Source of the DNA: a bacterium
GTDB lineage: Bacteria; Patescibacteriota; Saccharimonadia; Saccharimonadales; Saccharimonadaceae
NCBI GenBank assembly: GCA_004561445.1
Contig: SFVX01000001.1
Location: 124,001-188,000, forward strand
Length of the DNA stretch: 64,000 nucleotides
Direction: 5' to 3'
Part shown: positions 8,534-16,797 of the stretch, piece by piece
How the letters are laid out: every line of letters begins with the position of its first letter
Position numbering within the stretch: position 1 is the stretch's first letter
Translations under genes and position numbers: made by a program
The notes under the pieces: model-generated
The model's input: only the letters and a program-made list of their open reading frames with translations
What the model was told of the DNA's origin: nothing
The model's database searches: none

Positions 8534-8640
8534 TTAATCCATATTACAAAAAACCGACAGTTTTTGCCGAGCTTTCGCTATTGCGGTGCCGTTTTTAGAT
8601 CGGCAAACGCAAGCCTATCGGTTTTAAATAATATAGATTA
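8533..8640 (-). promoter_or_regulatory. Structured leader RNA, candidate attenuator or riboswitch
   Basis: On the minus strand a long imperfect stem forms between AATCTATATTA...AAACCGATAG and CTGTCGGTTT...TAATATGGATT, with several G-U wobbles. Inside it a 7-bp stem TTGCCGA/TCGGCAA encloses a loop with an AGC-GAAA-GCT mini-hairpin. The loop sequence AAAAACGGCACCGCAA (complement of 8581-8596) is complementary, with one wobble, to TTGCGGTGTCGTTTTT of the downstream terminator (8511-8526). It matches no riboswitch class that I know. It lies between a consensus promoter and the operon's first gene. Confidence 0.6.
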
Positions 8641-8650
8641 AGACTTTCTC

Positions 8651-8679
8651 ATTATACCACACTCATTCGAAATAGTCAA
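8651..8679 (-). promoter_or_regulatory. Strong promoter of the six-gene unknown operon
   Basis: On the minus strand, TTGACT (8674-8679), 17-base spacer, TATAAT (8651-8656). The predicted start near 8645 gives a leader of about 170 bases, unusual in a window where most leaders are absent. Confidence 0.88.
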
Positions 8680-8700
8680 GTATATAGTGCTTATCTTTAT

Positions 8701-8731
8701 CAAAAATCCCCGCTTTCCACGGGGATTTTTG
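8701..8731 (-). terminator. alaS terminator
   Basis: ATCCCCGTGGAAAGCGGGGAT hairpin followed by T5 on the minus strand, directly after the alaS stop; A and T runs on both sides make it nearly symmetrical. Confidence 0.88.
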
Positions 8732-8732
8732 T

Positions 8733-10607
8733 TTACTCGAGAATTGCCTTAATCCTGCGGACGCCGGCGCTACTCGATTCTTCTTTTTTAATCTTAAAGT
8801 GGCCGAGAACGCCCGTATGCTCGACGTGTGGACCACCACAAACTTCGCGCGAGACAGGAGCGTCTGGGTCGCCAATTGTATAGACGGTGAGTTTCTCTGG
8901 ATACTTATCCCAGAATTGACCATGAGCCTTCAAGGTATCACGAGCATAAGCTTTGTCATATTCGTCATGAACGACTGGAAGGTCGGCCTCAATCCACTCA
9001 TTGACCTGTGCCTCGACCTTGGCGATTTCTTCTGGCGTCATTTTGTGGTCGAGATTAAAGTCAAAGCGGACGCGTTCGGCGGTAATATTAGAACCTTGCT
9101 GGCCGATGTTAGCATCGATATGTTTTTGCAGAGCCGCAAGGAGTAAGTGGGTTGCGGTATGATACTTGGTCGTTTGCTCGCCATGATCTTCGAGGCCACC
9201 CTTAAACATCCCTTTACTGGCGGTTTTACTGCGGTTGCGTTGCTCGGCGAGGGCGGCATCAAACTCGGCGCGCCAATTTTCGGAAAGCTGAATATCTTCA
9301 CGATAAGCTTCTTCGACCGAAAGCTCGAGTGGGAAGCCGTAAGTATCTTGCAGCATGAAGAGCTCTTTGCCGGTCAGGCCCTGCGCTTTGAGCTTACCAA
9401 GCTCTTTGAGGCCACGGCGAATCGTGCGGCGGAAAGCTTGCTCTTCTTTTTGAAGCGTATCGAGCACTTCCTCGCGATGAGTCAAAATACTGCTTGATAG
9501 ATCTTTGTAGTTTTCGGCAATAATAGGCAAAATGCCAGCCAAGAAATCTTGCTCGATGCCGAGATTGAGCGCCTTCAAAATAGCGCGGCGAATCAGGCGA
9601 CGGAGTGCATAACCCTGCTGTTTGTTGGAAGGTTTGAGGCCTTGGGCGGCCAAGATATAGGCACCGCGTAAATGATCGGCAATCACGCGCATGTCGGCAG
9701 TATTAGACTCGTAGCTTTTACCGGAAAGCTCTTCGAGGCGATCCAAAATCGGCTTCAAGGATGAAATTTGGAAGACGTCATAAGAGTCGAGGCTAGCGGC
9801 CGTGATGCGCTCGAGGCCAGCGCCAAAGTCGACATTTTTCTTTTCGAGCTCCGAGAAACTACCATCTTCGTTGCGGCGATATTGCATGAAGACTTGGTTG
9901 CCGATTTCCATGAAGCGGGCACCATCAGAGGCTGGATGAGATTTGCCGTATTTTTCGACGTCCTGCTTATCTTCGCCAAAGTCGTAGAAGACCTCAGAAT
10001 CTGGGCCACACGGGTCGCCGATTGGAGTTTCTTTGATGCCACCGGCGCGAGACCACCAGTTTTCTTTGTCGTCATAGAAGAAAATGCGTTCGTCGCCCTT
10101 GATGCCACGCTCGTCACCAACTTTAGCACTGCCAATTTCGGCGATATCTGCTTTAATGCCAGCCTCGGCGAAGACGGTTTGCCAAATCTTGGCCGCTTCG
10201 TCGTCGCGCGGAATGCCGTATTCTTCGTTACCAATAAAACAGGTAACATAAAGTTTGCTTGGATCGAGGCCAACTTCCTGAGTTAGAAAAGTAAAGAAGT
10301 TGCGGATTTGTTCTTCTTTGAAGTAGTCGCCGAGTGACCAGTTGCCGAGCATCTCGAAAACAGTAGTGTGACGCGGATCGCCGACATCATCAATATCTTG
10401 CAAACGAACGCAAGGCTGCGAGTCGGTTAAACGAACACCATCTTTGTGTGGTTGACCGAGGAGATACGGAAGCAGAGGCTGCATGCCAGAACCTGTAAAT
10501 AACGTAGTCGGATCATTCTCGAGAACGGACGGGGCGGGCTGAATTTCGGCATGCCCGTGTTGTTTCATAAAATCTAGATATTTTTGCCTTACTTCATTTG
10601 CGTTCAT
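8733..10607 (-). CDS. alaS: Alanyl-tRNA synthetase lacking the C-terminal C-Ala domain
   Basis: The enzyme charges tRNA-Ala and clears mischarged Ser and Gly. The class II catalytic core starts at residue 1 (FTGSGMQPLLPYLLG, RHTTVFEMLGNWSLGDYFK). The tRNA-recognition region follows. The editing domain with its zinc ligands is intact: HTATH at 483-487 and CGGPH at 590-594. The chain ends at 624, whereas bacterial AlaRS is usually near 870 residues, so the oligomerisation/C-Ala domain is absent. A terminator follows immediately, so this is the natural end and not a truncation by frameshift. The ATG is 7 bases after a TAAAAT -10 (10615-10620), indicating a leaderless mRNA. Confidence 0.96.
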   Translation of the reverse strand: MNANEVRQKYLDFMKQHGHAEIQPAPSVLENDPTTLFTGSGMQPLLPYLLGQPHKDGVRLTDSQPCVRLQDIDDVGDPRHTTVFEMLGNWSLGDYFKEEQIRNFFTFLTQEVGLDPSKLYVTCFIGNEEYGIPRDDEAAKIWQTVFAEAGIKADIAEIGSAKVGDERGIKGDERIFFYDDKENWWSRAGGIKETPIGDPCGPDSEVFYDFGEDKQDVEKYGKSHPASDGARFMEIGNQVFMQYRRNEDGSFSELEKKNVDFGAGLERITAASLDSYDVFQISSLKPILDRLEELSGKSYESNTADMRVIADHLRGAYILAAQGLKPSNKQQGYALRRLIRRAILKALNLGIEQDFLAGILPIIAENYKDLSSSILTHREEVLDTLQKEEQAFRRTIRRGLKELGKLKAQGLTGKELFMLQDTYGFPLELSVEEAYREDIQLSENWRAEFDAALAEQRNRSKTASKGMFKGGLEDHGEQTTKYHTATHLLLAALQKHIDANIGQQGSNITAERVRFDFNLDHKMTPEEIAKVEAQVNEWIEADLPVVHDEYDKAYARDTLKAHGQFWDKYPEKLTVYTIGDPDAPVSREVCGGPHVEHTGVLGHFKIKKEESSSAGVRRIKAILE

Positions 10608-10625
10608 AGGTGATATTTTACCATA

Positions 10626-11654
10626 TTAAACAATAATTCCGCCACCTAGGCAGATGTCGTCTTGATAGAAGACGACGGATTGACCGGGAGTAAGCGATTT
10701 CTGCTCGTCGGCGAAGGTAAGAATGTAAGTTGCTGAGTCAAATTTGGCGTCAACTAGCGGTGCGCGATGGCGAACGCGAGCTCTGAGCGGCTTTGAGTCA
10801 TCAATGTTGCGTCGCAAAATCACGTCGCGAAGCTTAACTTCGTTAGTCCAGAGCGAAAGCGAATTAAGATTGCGCGAAACATAAACGGTATTTTTGTTCA
10901 TATCTTTGCACACCACGTAAAACGGTAAGCCAGTCGTAAGGCCAAGGCCGTGGCGCTGGCCAATAGTATAGAAAATCGCGCCATCATGATGACCAAGAAG
11001 CTCGTCGGTTTCGAGCTCACGAATCTCGCCTGGTTTTGTTTCGATAAATTCGGCAAGAAAGTCACGCATGTTCGCCTCGCCGACAAAACAAACGCCCATA
11101 CTCTCAGGCTTATGCGCCACAGCAAGACCAATCTGCTCAGCGAGCGCTTTGACCTCGGGTTTTTGCATATCGCCAACCGGGAAAATTGTGCGTTTAATTA
11201 CTTCTGGCGCAATACGATAAAGGAAGTAGGTCTGATCCTTATTAGCATCAGCCGCCATTATGAGGTCGCAGCCACGAGTTTTAGCATAATGGCCAGTTGC
11301 AATCGCTTCAGCGCCCTGCTCGAAAGCAGTTTCGGCAAAAAGTTTAAACTTGATTTCTTGATTGCACATAATGTCGGGGTTTGGCGTGTTGCCTTTTTGA
11401 TATTCGGCCAACATATAGTCGACAACTTTTTGTTTGTACTCGGCTTCAAAATCAAAGACGCGAAAATCAATACCAAGTTTTACTGCAACACGCTTGGCGT
11501 CAGCAAGATCTTCTGCCCAAGGGCATTTCATGCCGGGAAGATTCTTGCTCCAGTTTTTCATATAAACGCCAATTACTTCGTGACCTTGGCTTTGCAAAAG
11601 ATAGGCCGAGACGGCCGAATCTACACCACCGGACATACCAAGAAATACTTTCAT
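10626..11654 (-). CDS. mnmA: tRNA-specific 2-thiouridylase MnmA
   Basis: MnmA installs the 2-thio group on U34 of Lys, Glu and Gln tRNAs using ATP and sulfur from a cysteine desulfurase. The ATP pyrophosphatase P-loop GMSGGVDSAVSAYLL is at the N-terminus. The two catalytic cysteines are in NPDIMCNQ and ESMGVCFVGE. Family motifs GHYAK and IGQRHGLGL are present. An ATG five codons upstream (11669) would place the start inside the promoter. ATG 11654 follows a TATAAT (11661-11666) by 6 bases and matches the family start MKVFLGMSGG. The desulfurase gene at 17548-18699 is a likely sulfur donor. Confidence 0.95.
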   Translation of the reverse strand: MKVFLGMSGGVDSAVSAYLLQSQGHEVIGVYMKNWSKNLPGMKCPWAEDLADAKRVAVKLGIDFRVFDFEAEYKQKVVDYMLAEYQKGNTPNPDIMCNQEIKFKLFAETAFEQGAEAIATGHYAKTRGCDLIMAADANKDQTYFLYRIAPEVIKRTIFPVGDMQKPEVKALAEQIGLAVAHKPESMGVCFVGEANMRDFLAEFIETKPGEIRELETDELLGHHDGAIFYTIGQRHGLGLTTGLPFYVVCKDMNKNTVYVSRNLNSLSLWTNEVKLRDVILRRNIDDSKPLRARVRHRAPLVDAKFDSATYILTFADEQKSLTPGQSVVFYQDDICLGGGIIV

Positions 11655-11748
11655 ATTTATATTATACAATATTTTTGTAAAAAATCACGGGCAACTTTGG
11701 ATTTTTCTTATGCTAAAATTTAGATAGACAATAACACGTGGAGGTGGA

Positions 11749-12408
11749 ATGTTTTACCCAAACCGACAGGTACTGGGCGACCAGTTGGCGGAAAAGGCAA
11801 TTCAGTTTAAAGATACCGATTCGATTATTTTTTGTCTCAAAAAGAGTTCCCTGCTTTCGTGCATCGAGCTAGCAGCTGATTTACATGCCTATATTTACAT
11901 TCTGCAATACTCCGAAATTCAAGATCCGTTTGATATTACGAGGAGTCTTGGCGCGATTACGAGCAAAGGTGAGTTTGTGCTAAATCCAGATATTTCTCAG
12001 AGTGAGTACGACTACATTAATATGGATTTTCGCAGCGTGATTGAAGAGCGCAAACGTGTGGCTTTTTCGGAGATTAACGGTGAGCGTGACCCAAATCCGA
12101 ACTTTGATCTGGCGGCTTTTAATGGCCGAAATATCATTTTACACGCAGACGTGCTGAAGACTTCTTTTCAGATTCAAGTGGCGTCAAATATCCTAAAGGC
12201 CTATGCGCCAACTATGATCGTGGGCGTGTGTGGCAATATTACTTCGCCGGTGTCAGATAAATTTCAGATGGAAACGAGCGGTGTAACTTATATGGATATC
12301 CTGCCAAACACTTTCTTTGACGATGATCACTATTTCGATCAGCAAGATCCATACACGGAGGACGAAAAAATAAGTATGGCAAACAACATAAGTCTTTATT
12401 GGAGCTAA
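11749..12408 (+). CDS. Divergent phosphoribosyltransferase-like protein
   Basis: The N-terminus (FYPNRQVLGDQLAEKAIQ) and the following CLKKSSLLSCIELAADL and GAITSKGEFVLNPD sections follow the layout of COG1926-type predicted phosphoribosyltransferases. The second half has a Rossmann-like alternation (NIILHADVLKTSFQIQVASN, TMIVGVCGNITSP). The PRPP loop is not the classical acidic DD motif, so activity on PRPP is doubtful. It has a GGAGGTGG Shine-Dalgarno and a TGCTAAAAT -10 near 11711. It lies 10 bases before the MoxR gene and is probably the first gene of that operon. The tie between a PRTase fold and a MoxR/VWA system is unexplained. Confidence 0.55.
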   Translation: MFYPNRQVLGDQLAEKAIQFKDTDSIIFCLKKSSLLSCIELAADLHAYIYILQYSEIQDPFDITRSLGAITSKGEFVLNPDISQSEYDYINMDFRSVIEERKRVAFSEINGERDPNPNFDLAAFNGRNIILHADVLKTSFQIQVASNILKAYAPTMIVGVCGNITSPVSDKFQMETSGVTYMDILPNTFFDDDHYFDQQDPYTEDEKISMANNISLYWS

Positions 12409-12418
12409 AGGAGGAAAA

Positions 12419-13423
12419 ATGAATCCAAATAATAACATTACATTAAACGAATCGGAGCTAAGCGACGCCAGGCAAGTTTTGACGAAGATTTCTGAGGCTT
12501 ATCGCAAAAAAGTAGTCGGACAAGACGAGCTACGTCTCTCGATGTTAGTTTCCTTAATTGCAGGCGGGCATATTTTGCTTGAGTCGGTGCCGGGCCTCGC
12601 AAAAACTTTGGCCGCCAAAACAATTGCCGAAGCGGTAGACGGAAGCTTTTCGCGCATTCAATGCACGCCAGATTTACTTCCAAGCGATATTATTGGGACA
12701 CAGATTTACAACTACAACAGCGGTAAATTCGAGACTAAGGTTGGGCCAGTACATTCGAACTTCGTGCTACTTGATGAGATTAACCGCAGTAGCGCTAAAA
12801 CGCAATCAGCAATGCTAGAAGCGATGCAGGAGCGCCAAGTGAGTATTGGCGGCGTGCGCTACGAAATGCCAGATCCGTTCCTCGTAATCGCGACGCAAAA
12901 CCCCATCGAGCAAGAAGGCACTTATGAGCTACCAGAAGCACAGCTCGATCGCTTCTTGATTAAAGAAATCGTAAACTATCCAAAGCGCGACGAAGAGTTG
13001 CAGGTATTAAATTATACTTTGAATGGCCAGACAACAACAGCGATTGATACAACGCAAAAATCTTCGATCGAAGACGTGAAGCGTTTACAGAAATACGTGA
13101 AGCGCGTGCGCGTGGATGATTCGATCAAAAGTTATATTCTCGACATTGTTTACGCGACTCGCAGTCCACGCTCGGTGATTGATGCAAATCTCGCCAAATA
13201 CGTCGAGTATGGCGTGAGCCCACGCGGCGCGATTGCTTTGATGCAGGTTGCGCAGGCTTTGGCTCTGATTAACGGGCGTGCATATGTAACACCAGATGAT
13301 GTCAAGCGTATGCGTCACGCAGCTTTGCGCCATCGTATTATCTTGAACTTCGAAGCAGCGGCGGATGACGTACATAGCGAAGCGATTATTGATGCGATAT
13401 TTAGCAAAATTCGCACACCATAA
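12419..13423 (+). CDS. MoxR-family AAA+ ATPase
   Basis: A chaperone-type AAA+ ATPase that works with VWA-domain proteins. Walker A is ESVPGLAKT (about residue 57, the GLAKT form typical of MoxR). Walker B is FVLLDEINR (about 112), sensor 1 is ATQNP, and an arginine finger region lies near PRGAIALMQVAQALAL. Length (334) is normal for the family. The gene has an AAAGGAGG Shine-Dalgarno and is followed by DUF58 and two VWA membrane proteins, the classical Bat/MoxR arrangement. The complex is thought to remodel envelope or metal-containing targets; the substrate is unknown. Confidence 0.93.
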   Translation: MNPNNNITLNESELSDARQVLTKISEAYRKKVVGQDELRLSMLVSLIAGGHILLESVPGLAKTLAAKTIAEAVDGSFSRIQCTPDLLPSDIIGTQIYNYNSGKFETKVGPVHSNFVLLDEINRSSAKTQSAMLEAMQERQVSIGGVRYEMPDPFLVIATQNPIEQEGTYELPEAQLDRFLIKEIVNYPKRDEELQVLNYTLNGQTTTAIDTTQKSSIEDVKRLQKYVKRVRVDDSIKSYILDIVYATRSPRSVIDANLAKYVEYGVSPRGAIALMQVAQALALINGRAYVTPDDVKRMRHAALRHRIILNFEAAADDVHSEAIIDAIFSKIRTP

Positions 13424-13462
13424 TCTTCTATTATAGCACAAACGGAATAAAAAGTCAATAGG

Positions 13463-14350
13463 ATGTCAAGTTATCTAGTTAAAGTTCGCAAAAAAATGTC
13501 GATTTACGCACAACGTCGCGTGCGTGGAGTTTTTGCGGGCAACTATGGCTCCGTCTTTAAGGGGCGCAGCATGGACTTTGACGATCTGCGCGAGTATAAC
13601 TACGGTGACGACGTAAAAGATATTGACTGGAACGCGACCGCTAGATCACGCAATATTATGGTGCGACGCTATATTGCAATTCGTAAGCATAATATTCTAA
13701 TTGTAGCGGATAATAGCAATGCAATGGCGGCGCTGGCGCCGAGTGGCGAGACAAAAGCTGACGTAGCGGCTTTTTGCGCCGGGACGCTAGCTTATATCGC
13801 CCAAAAACATGGCGACCTTGTCGGACTGGTGGCCGGAAACCATGAAAGCACGATGCGCTTCCCTTTGAAAGAAGGCACGGCCTACATCGAGAATTTTCTT
13901 GATAAATACTATAAGTCGATTAAAGTCGAGTCGCCGGCAGCCGACATGAATGCTGTATTAACTTACATTTCAAAAGCATTTCGCGAGCGCATGTTCCTGA
14001 TCGTAATCACAGATTCGGGCTCAGCGCTCAAGATTGATCGCAGCATTATCCGCAAGCTCGGTGCGCGTCACGAACAAATGTTCTGCATCATAGAAGATGC
14101 GCCGCTCACAAGCTCATTCTTGCATACCAAAGAGGCGCGCGACATCGAGAAAGACCTGCGCATTCCACGCTTCTTGCGCTCGGATCGCTCGCTAGCAAAA
14201 GCAGAGACGAGTTATCGCGAGGCGCAGCGCCAAGTCATCAAACGCACTTTGCGTCATTATGGTATCGTGACAAGTTTTATCGATAGCAACGACCACGCAA
14301 TTCCGCGAATTATTCAGATGTTGGAGGAACAGAAAAATGCAAGACGTTGA
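13463..14350 (+). CDS. DUF58 domain protein (Bat/MoxR operon)
   Basis: The DUF58 signature DFDDLREYNYGDDVKDIDW is at residues 34-52. A VWA-like fold follows, in which the metal motif reads DNSNAM instead of DxSxS, as is common in DUF58. There are no membrane spans, so the protein is probably cytoplasmic and contacts the MoxR ATPase and the VWA proteins. It is 40 bases after moxR and overlaps the next gene by 14 bases. The function is known only as part of the Bat/MoxR system. Confidence 0.9.
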   Translation: MSSYLVKVRKKMSIYAQRRVRGVFAGNYGSVFKGRSMDFDDLREYNYGDDVKDIDWNATARSRNIMVRRYIAIRKHNILIVADNSNAMAALAPSGETKADVAAFCAGTLAYIAQKHGDLVGLVAGNHESTMRFPLKEGTAYIENFLDKYYKSIKVESPAADMNAVLTYISKAFRERMFLIVITDSGSALKIDRSIIRKLGARHEQMFCIIEDAPLTSSFLHTKEARDIEKDLRIPRFLRSDRSLAKAETSYREAQRQVIKRTLRHYGIVTSFIDSNDHAIPRIIQMLEEQKNARR

Positions 14351-14816
14351 TAATATGATTAGTGCCCCATTTTATTACAGCATTTGGTGGTTGATTGCAG
14401 GAATAATTTTGATGGCGACATTTGCGGGAATTTTAGATTACATTTTTTACACGACACGCCGCAAGCAAATTAAAACGCTAAGTAACCTGCGTAAACTGGA
14501 GCCGCACACGGTCGATATGAATGCGCTGCGAGAAAAATACTTACGCTTGATTGATGAGGTTGATAAGAAATATAATGCCGGCAAGCTCAAATCTTCCGAA
14601 GCGCACCAAGAGCTAAGCTTGCTCGTGCGTCTATTCTTCTGCGAAGCGATGGGCTTTCATGCCGAGGTAATGACCTTGAATGATCTGAAACGTACGAATT
14701 ATACAAAACTTGCAAAGCTAATCGATCAATACTATCCGGACGAATTTGATACGCTGGAAAATGGCGTAGTCCAGCAATCAATTGAACACGCACGTGATAT
14801 AGTGAGGGACGAATAA
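14337..14816 (+). CDS. Single-pass membrane protein of the Bat/MoxR operon
   Basis: A 159-residue protein with one membrane span (about residues 14-36) and a cytoplasmic helical domain. Its place between DUF58 and the first VWA gene is that of the DUF4381-like proteins in other Bat operons, and the general plan fits. Sequence motifs are too weak to be sure. The ATG is 9 bases after GGAGGA within the end of the DUF58 gene, and the stop overlaps the next ATG, so translation is coupled. Confidence 0.7.
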   Translation: MQDVDNMISAPFYYSIWWLIAGIILMATFAGILDYIFYTTRRKQIKTLSNLRKLEPHTVDMNALREKYLRLIDEVDKKYNAGKLKSSEAHQELSLLVRLFFCEAMGFHAEVMTLNDLKRTNYTKLAKLIDQYYPDEFDTLENGVVQQSIEHARDIVRDE

Positions 14817-15844
14817 TGCAGTACGCTTGGTTTTTCTTTGTTTTACTTTTGGCGATTTTATTGATTGTGGGCTGGGCATTACTGCGTTTTAAGCTCGACA
14901 AACCGCGCAAAGATAAAACTCTATCATTGCTAGCGCACACTGATTCGATTGCGGCTTTGCCGGAATATAAGCGAGCGGAGAAAAAGTATCGTCGATTGTT
15001 GAGACTATCGTTAATACTTTTTGTCGTAACGATTGGAAGCATAACGGCACTAGCGGCGCGCCCAACAAGTGTCTCTGAGGAGGACGAAGATTACGAGACA
15101 CGCGATATTATGATTTGTGCTGACGTGAGTGGATCAATGCAAGGCGTCGACGAGGAAGTCTTTGCGTACATGCGCAAAGTAGTAGCAGGCCTAAAAGGCC
15201 AGCGCATCGGTATCACACTTTTTGATGGCGCACCGATTATGTTTTCACCGCTTACGAACGACTATCTCGCAATCGATGAGACGTTAAAGACGATGAGCGA
15301 AAAACTCGACACTTACCAGTCGGCGATTTGGCGTGCGAGTAGCAGTTCATCACAAATTGGCTCGAGCGCGATTGGCTGCATTAACAACTTCGATAAGCTT
15401 GAGGCCGAAAATCGTTCGCGAGCTTTGGTTTTGATTACCGATAATCTGTCGGGTGATAAAATTTCACTAACACAAGCCGCCGAATATGGCATGCGATACA
15501 ATGTTGTTTTTTATAATGTCAACGCATATGACGGAAATGTTGAGACGCTAACTAGCAAACTTAGCGCTGGCAATAGCTCTTCACGCGCCGAGTATGAAAT
15601 GTATAAAGTCGGCAACGCTACGGGCGGTAATTATTATATTGTTTGCGCAGATAATGATAGCGGAGTTTGCACGCGCGAAGATGATACGGTTAGTAAGATC
15701 GTCGACGACATTATGAAGCAGGAAGCAGTACGTACAAAAGGTGCGCCAAGATTAGTGCGTAGTGATGCGCCGCAAATCGTAGCGATTATTGCGCTAGTCG
15801 CTTTTAGCGCGCTGATTTTTGTGATTTGGAGAGTAAAACTATGA
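14816..15844 (+). CDS. BatA-like VWA membrane protein
   Basis: Membrane spans at about residues 4-22, 62-80 and 321-338 flank an extracytoplasmic VWA domain. The metal-ion site is intact: DVSGS (about residue 103), the Thr-containing loop near FSPLTNDY and the third Asp in LITDN. Topology and length match BatA. The C-terminal span is followed by an ATGA overlap with the next gene. BatA and BatB are thought to form an envelope complex driven by the MoxR ATPase. The exact role in this organism is unknown. Confidence 0.88.
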   Translation: MQYAWFFFVLLLAILLIVGWALLRFKLDKPRKDKTLSLLAHTDSIAALPEYKRAEKKYRRLLRLSLILFVVTIGSITALAARPTSVSEEDEDYETRDIMICADVSGSMQGVDEEVFAYMRKVVAGLKGQRIGITLFDGAPIMFSPLTNDYLAIDETLKTMSEKLDTYQSAIWRASSSSSQIGSSAIGCINNFDKLEAENRSRALVLITDNLSGDKISLTQAAEYGMRYNVVFYNVNAYDGNVETLTSKLSAGNSSSRAEYEMYKVGNATGGNYYIVCADNDSGVCTREDDTVSKIVDDIMKQEAVRTKGAPRLVRSDAPQIVAIIALVAFSALIFVIWRVKL

Positions 15845-16797
15845 TTTTTAAGCCACTTTTGCCTATCTATGTGATAATTTTCATTGCACTAGCCTTTATT
15901 GCTTTTATCGTCTTTATGCTCACAAGCAAGCATCAACGCAATTTACCGATTCGTCGCATTTTAATGATAGTAATCATGTTCGTAATAATGTTACGCCCAA
16001 TGGTGCGTGGCGGTACGGCAGTGCGTCAAGAAAGTTCAACTAACGTTTTCTTTGCACTCGATCTTACAAATAGTATGACAGTGGCGGACTGTAAGAATAA
16101 TCAGCGTCGTTTTGAAAAAATGCGCGATGATGTGCAGGAAATCGCAAAGTCTTTCACTGGTGCACGCTTCTCAATAATTGCGATGGATTATGACGCATAT
16201 GTCGCAATGCCCTTAACTGATGATCTTGATGCGTTATTAAACTATGCGCCAAAATTATCTGTTATTGATACGACTAAAAGCAATGGCTCAGATCTTAGTA
16301 AGCTGATAGTTTACACGATGGAACATATTGAGAACTATCGCGAACTTTTCCCAGAACGCAAAAACGTGCTGTTTGTAATGAGCGACGGCGAACGTACCGA
16401 AAATACTAAGCCGATAATTACTGGGAATCAACTAAATGCACTTAGCGCGGCAAGAGTGTACGGTTACGGAACTAGTGAGGGTGGCTATGTAAAGCGCGTA
16501 TATAATGGCGAGGTTAGTAAAAACAGCCTTAATCATATTTCGCGCATAGACGAAGAAAACCTGCAAGACATCGCAAGTAGGCTTAATGGCAGTTATGAGA
16601 ATTGGACTGACGTGGATTTTGATGCGCAAAAGATGAAAGCTATAAGTTCGACGTTAGAACTGAGCGATAGTAGTACAATAGAAAGCTATCGCGATACTTA
16701 TTGGCTACTAGCTTTAGTACTCGCCGCGCTGTTATTGTGGGAGCTCAGCGATTGTTTGAATAAAGTATTGGACGAGCGAAAGGTAGTAAAGAAATGA
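15841..16797 (+). CDS. BatB-like VWA membrane protein
   Basis: Second VWA protein of the operon: spans at about residues 7-25, 36-53 and near the C-terminus (about 287-304) frame a VWA domain with DLTNS as the metal motif and VMSDGER as the third element. An in-frame ATG 15 bases upstream lies deep in the preceding gene. ATG 15841 gives the ATGA overlap used elsewhere in the operon and is preferred. The stop overlaps the start of the TPR gene by four bases. Confidence 0.86.
   Translation: MIFKPLLPIYVIIFIALAFIAFIVFMLTSKHQRNLPIRRILMIVIMFVIMLRPMVRGGTAVRQESSTNVFFALDLTNSMTVADCKNNQRRFEKMRDDVQEIAKSFTGARFSIIAMDYDAYVAMPLTDDLDALLNYAPKLSVIDTTKSNGSDLSKLIVYTMEHIENYRELFPERKNVLFVMSDGERTENTKPIITGNQLNALSAARVYGYGTSEGGYVKRVYNGEVSKNSLNHISRIDEENLQDIASRLNGSYENWTDVDFDAQKMKAISSTLELSDSSTIESYRDTYWLLALVLAALLLWELSDCLNKVLDERKVVKK

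Larger units (their letters stand above)
8534..8732. other. Non-coding stretch between alaS and the unknown operon
   Basis: With 8474-8533 this is a gap of about 260 bases without a gene. It holds the alaS terminator, the promoter at 8651-8679 and the structured leader. No open frame with a ribosome-binding site is visible. Confidence 0.7.

Noticed and set aside
8533..8640. Mobile inverted-repeat element (MITE) as the explanation of the long stem
   Set aside because: No target-site duplication is visible and I saw no second copy in the window; the place in a leader and the strand bias of the wobbles favour an RNA structure.
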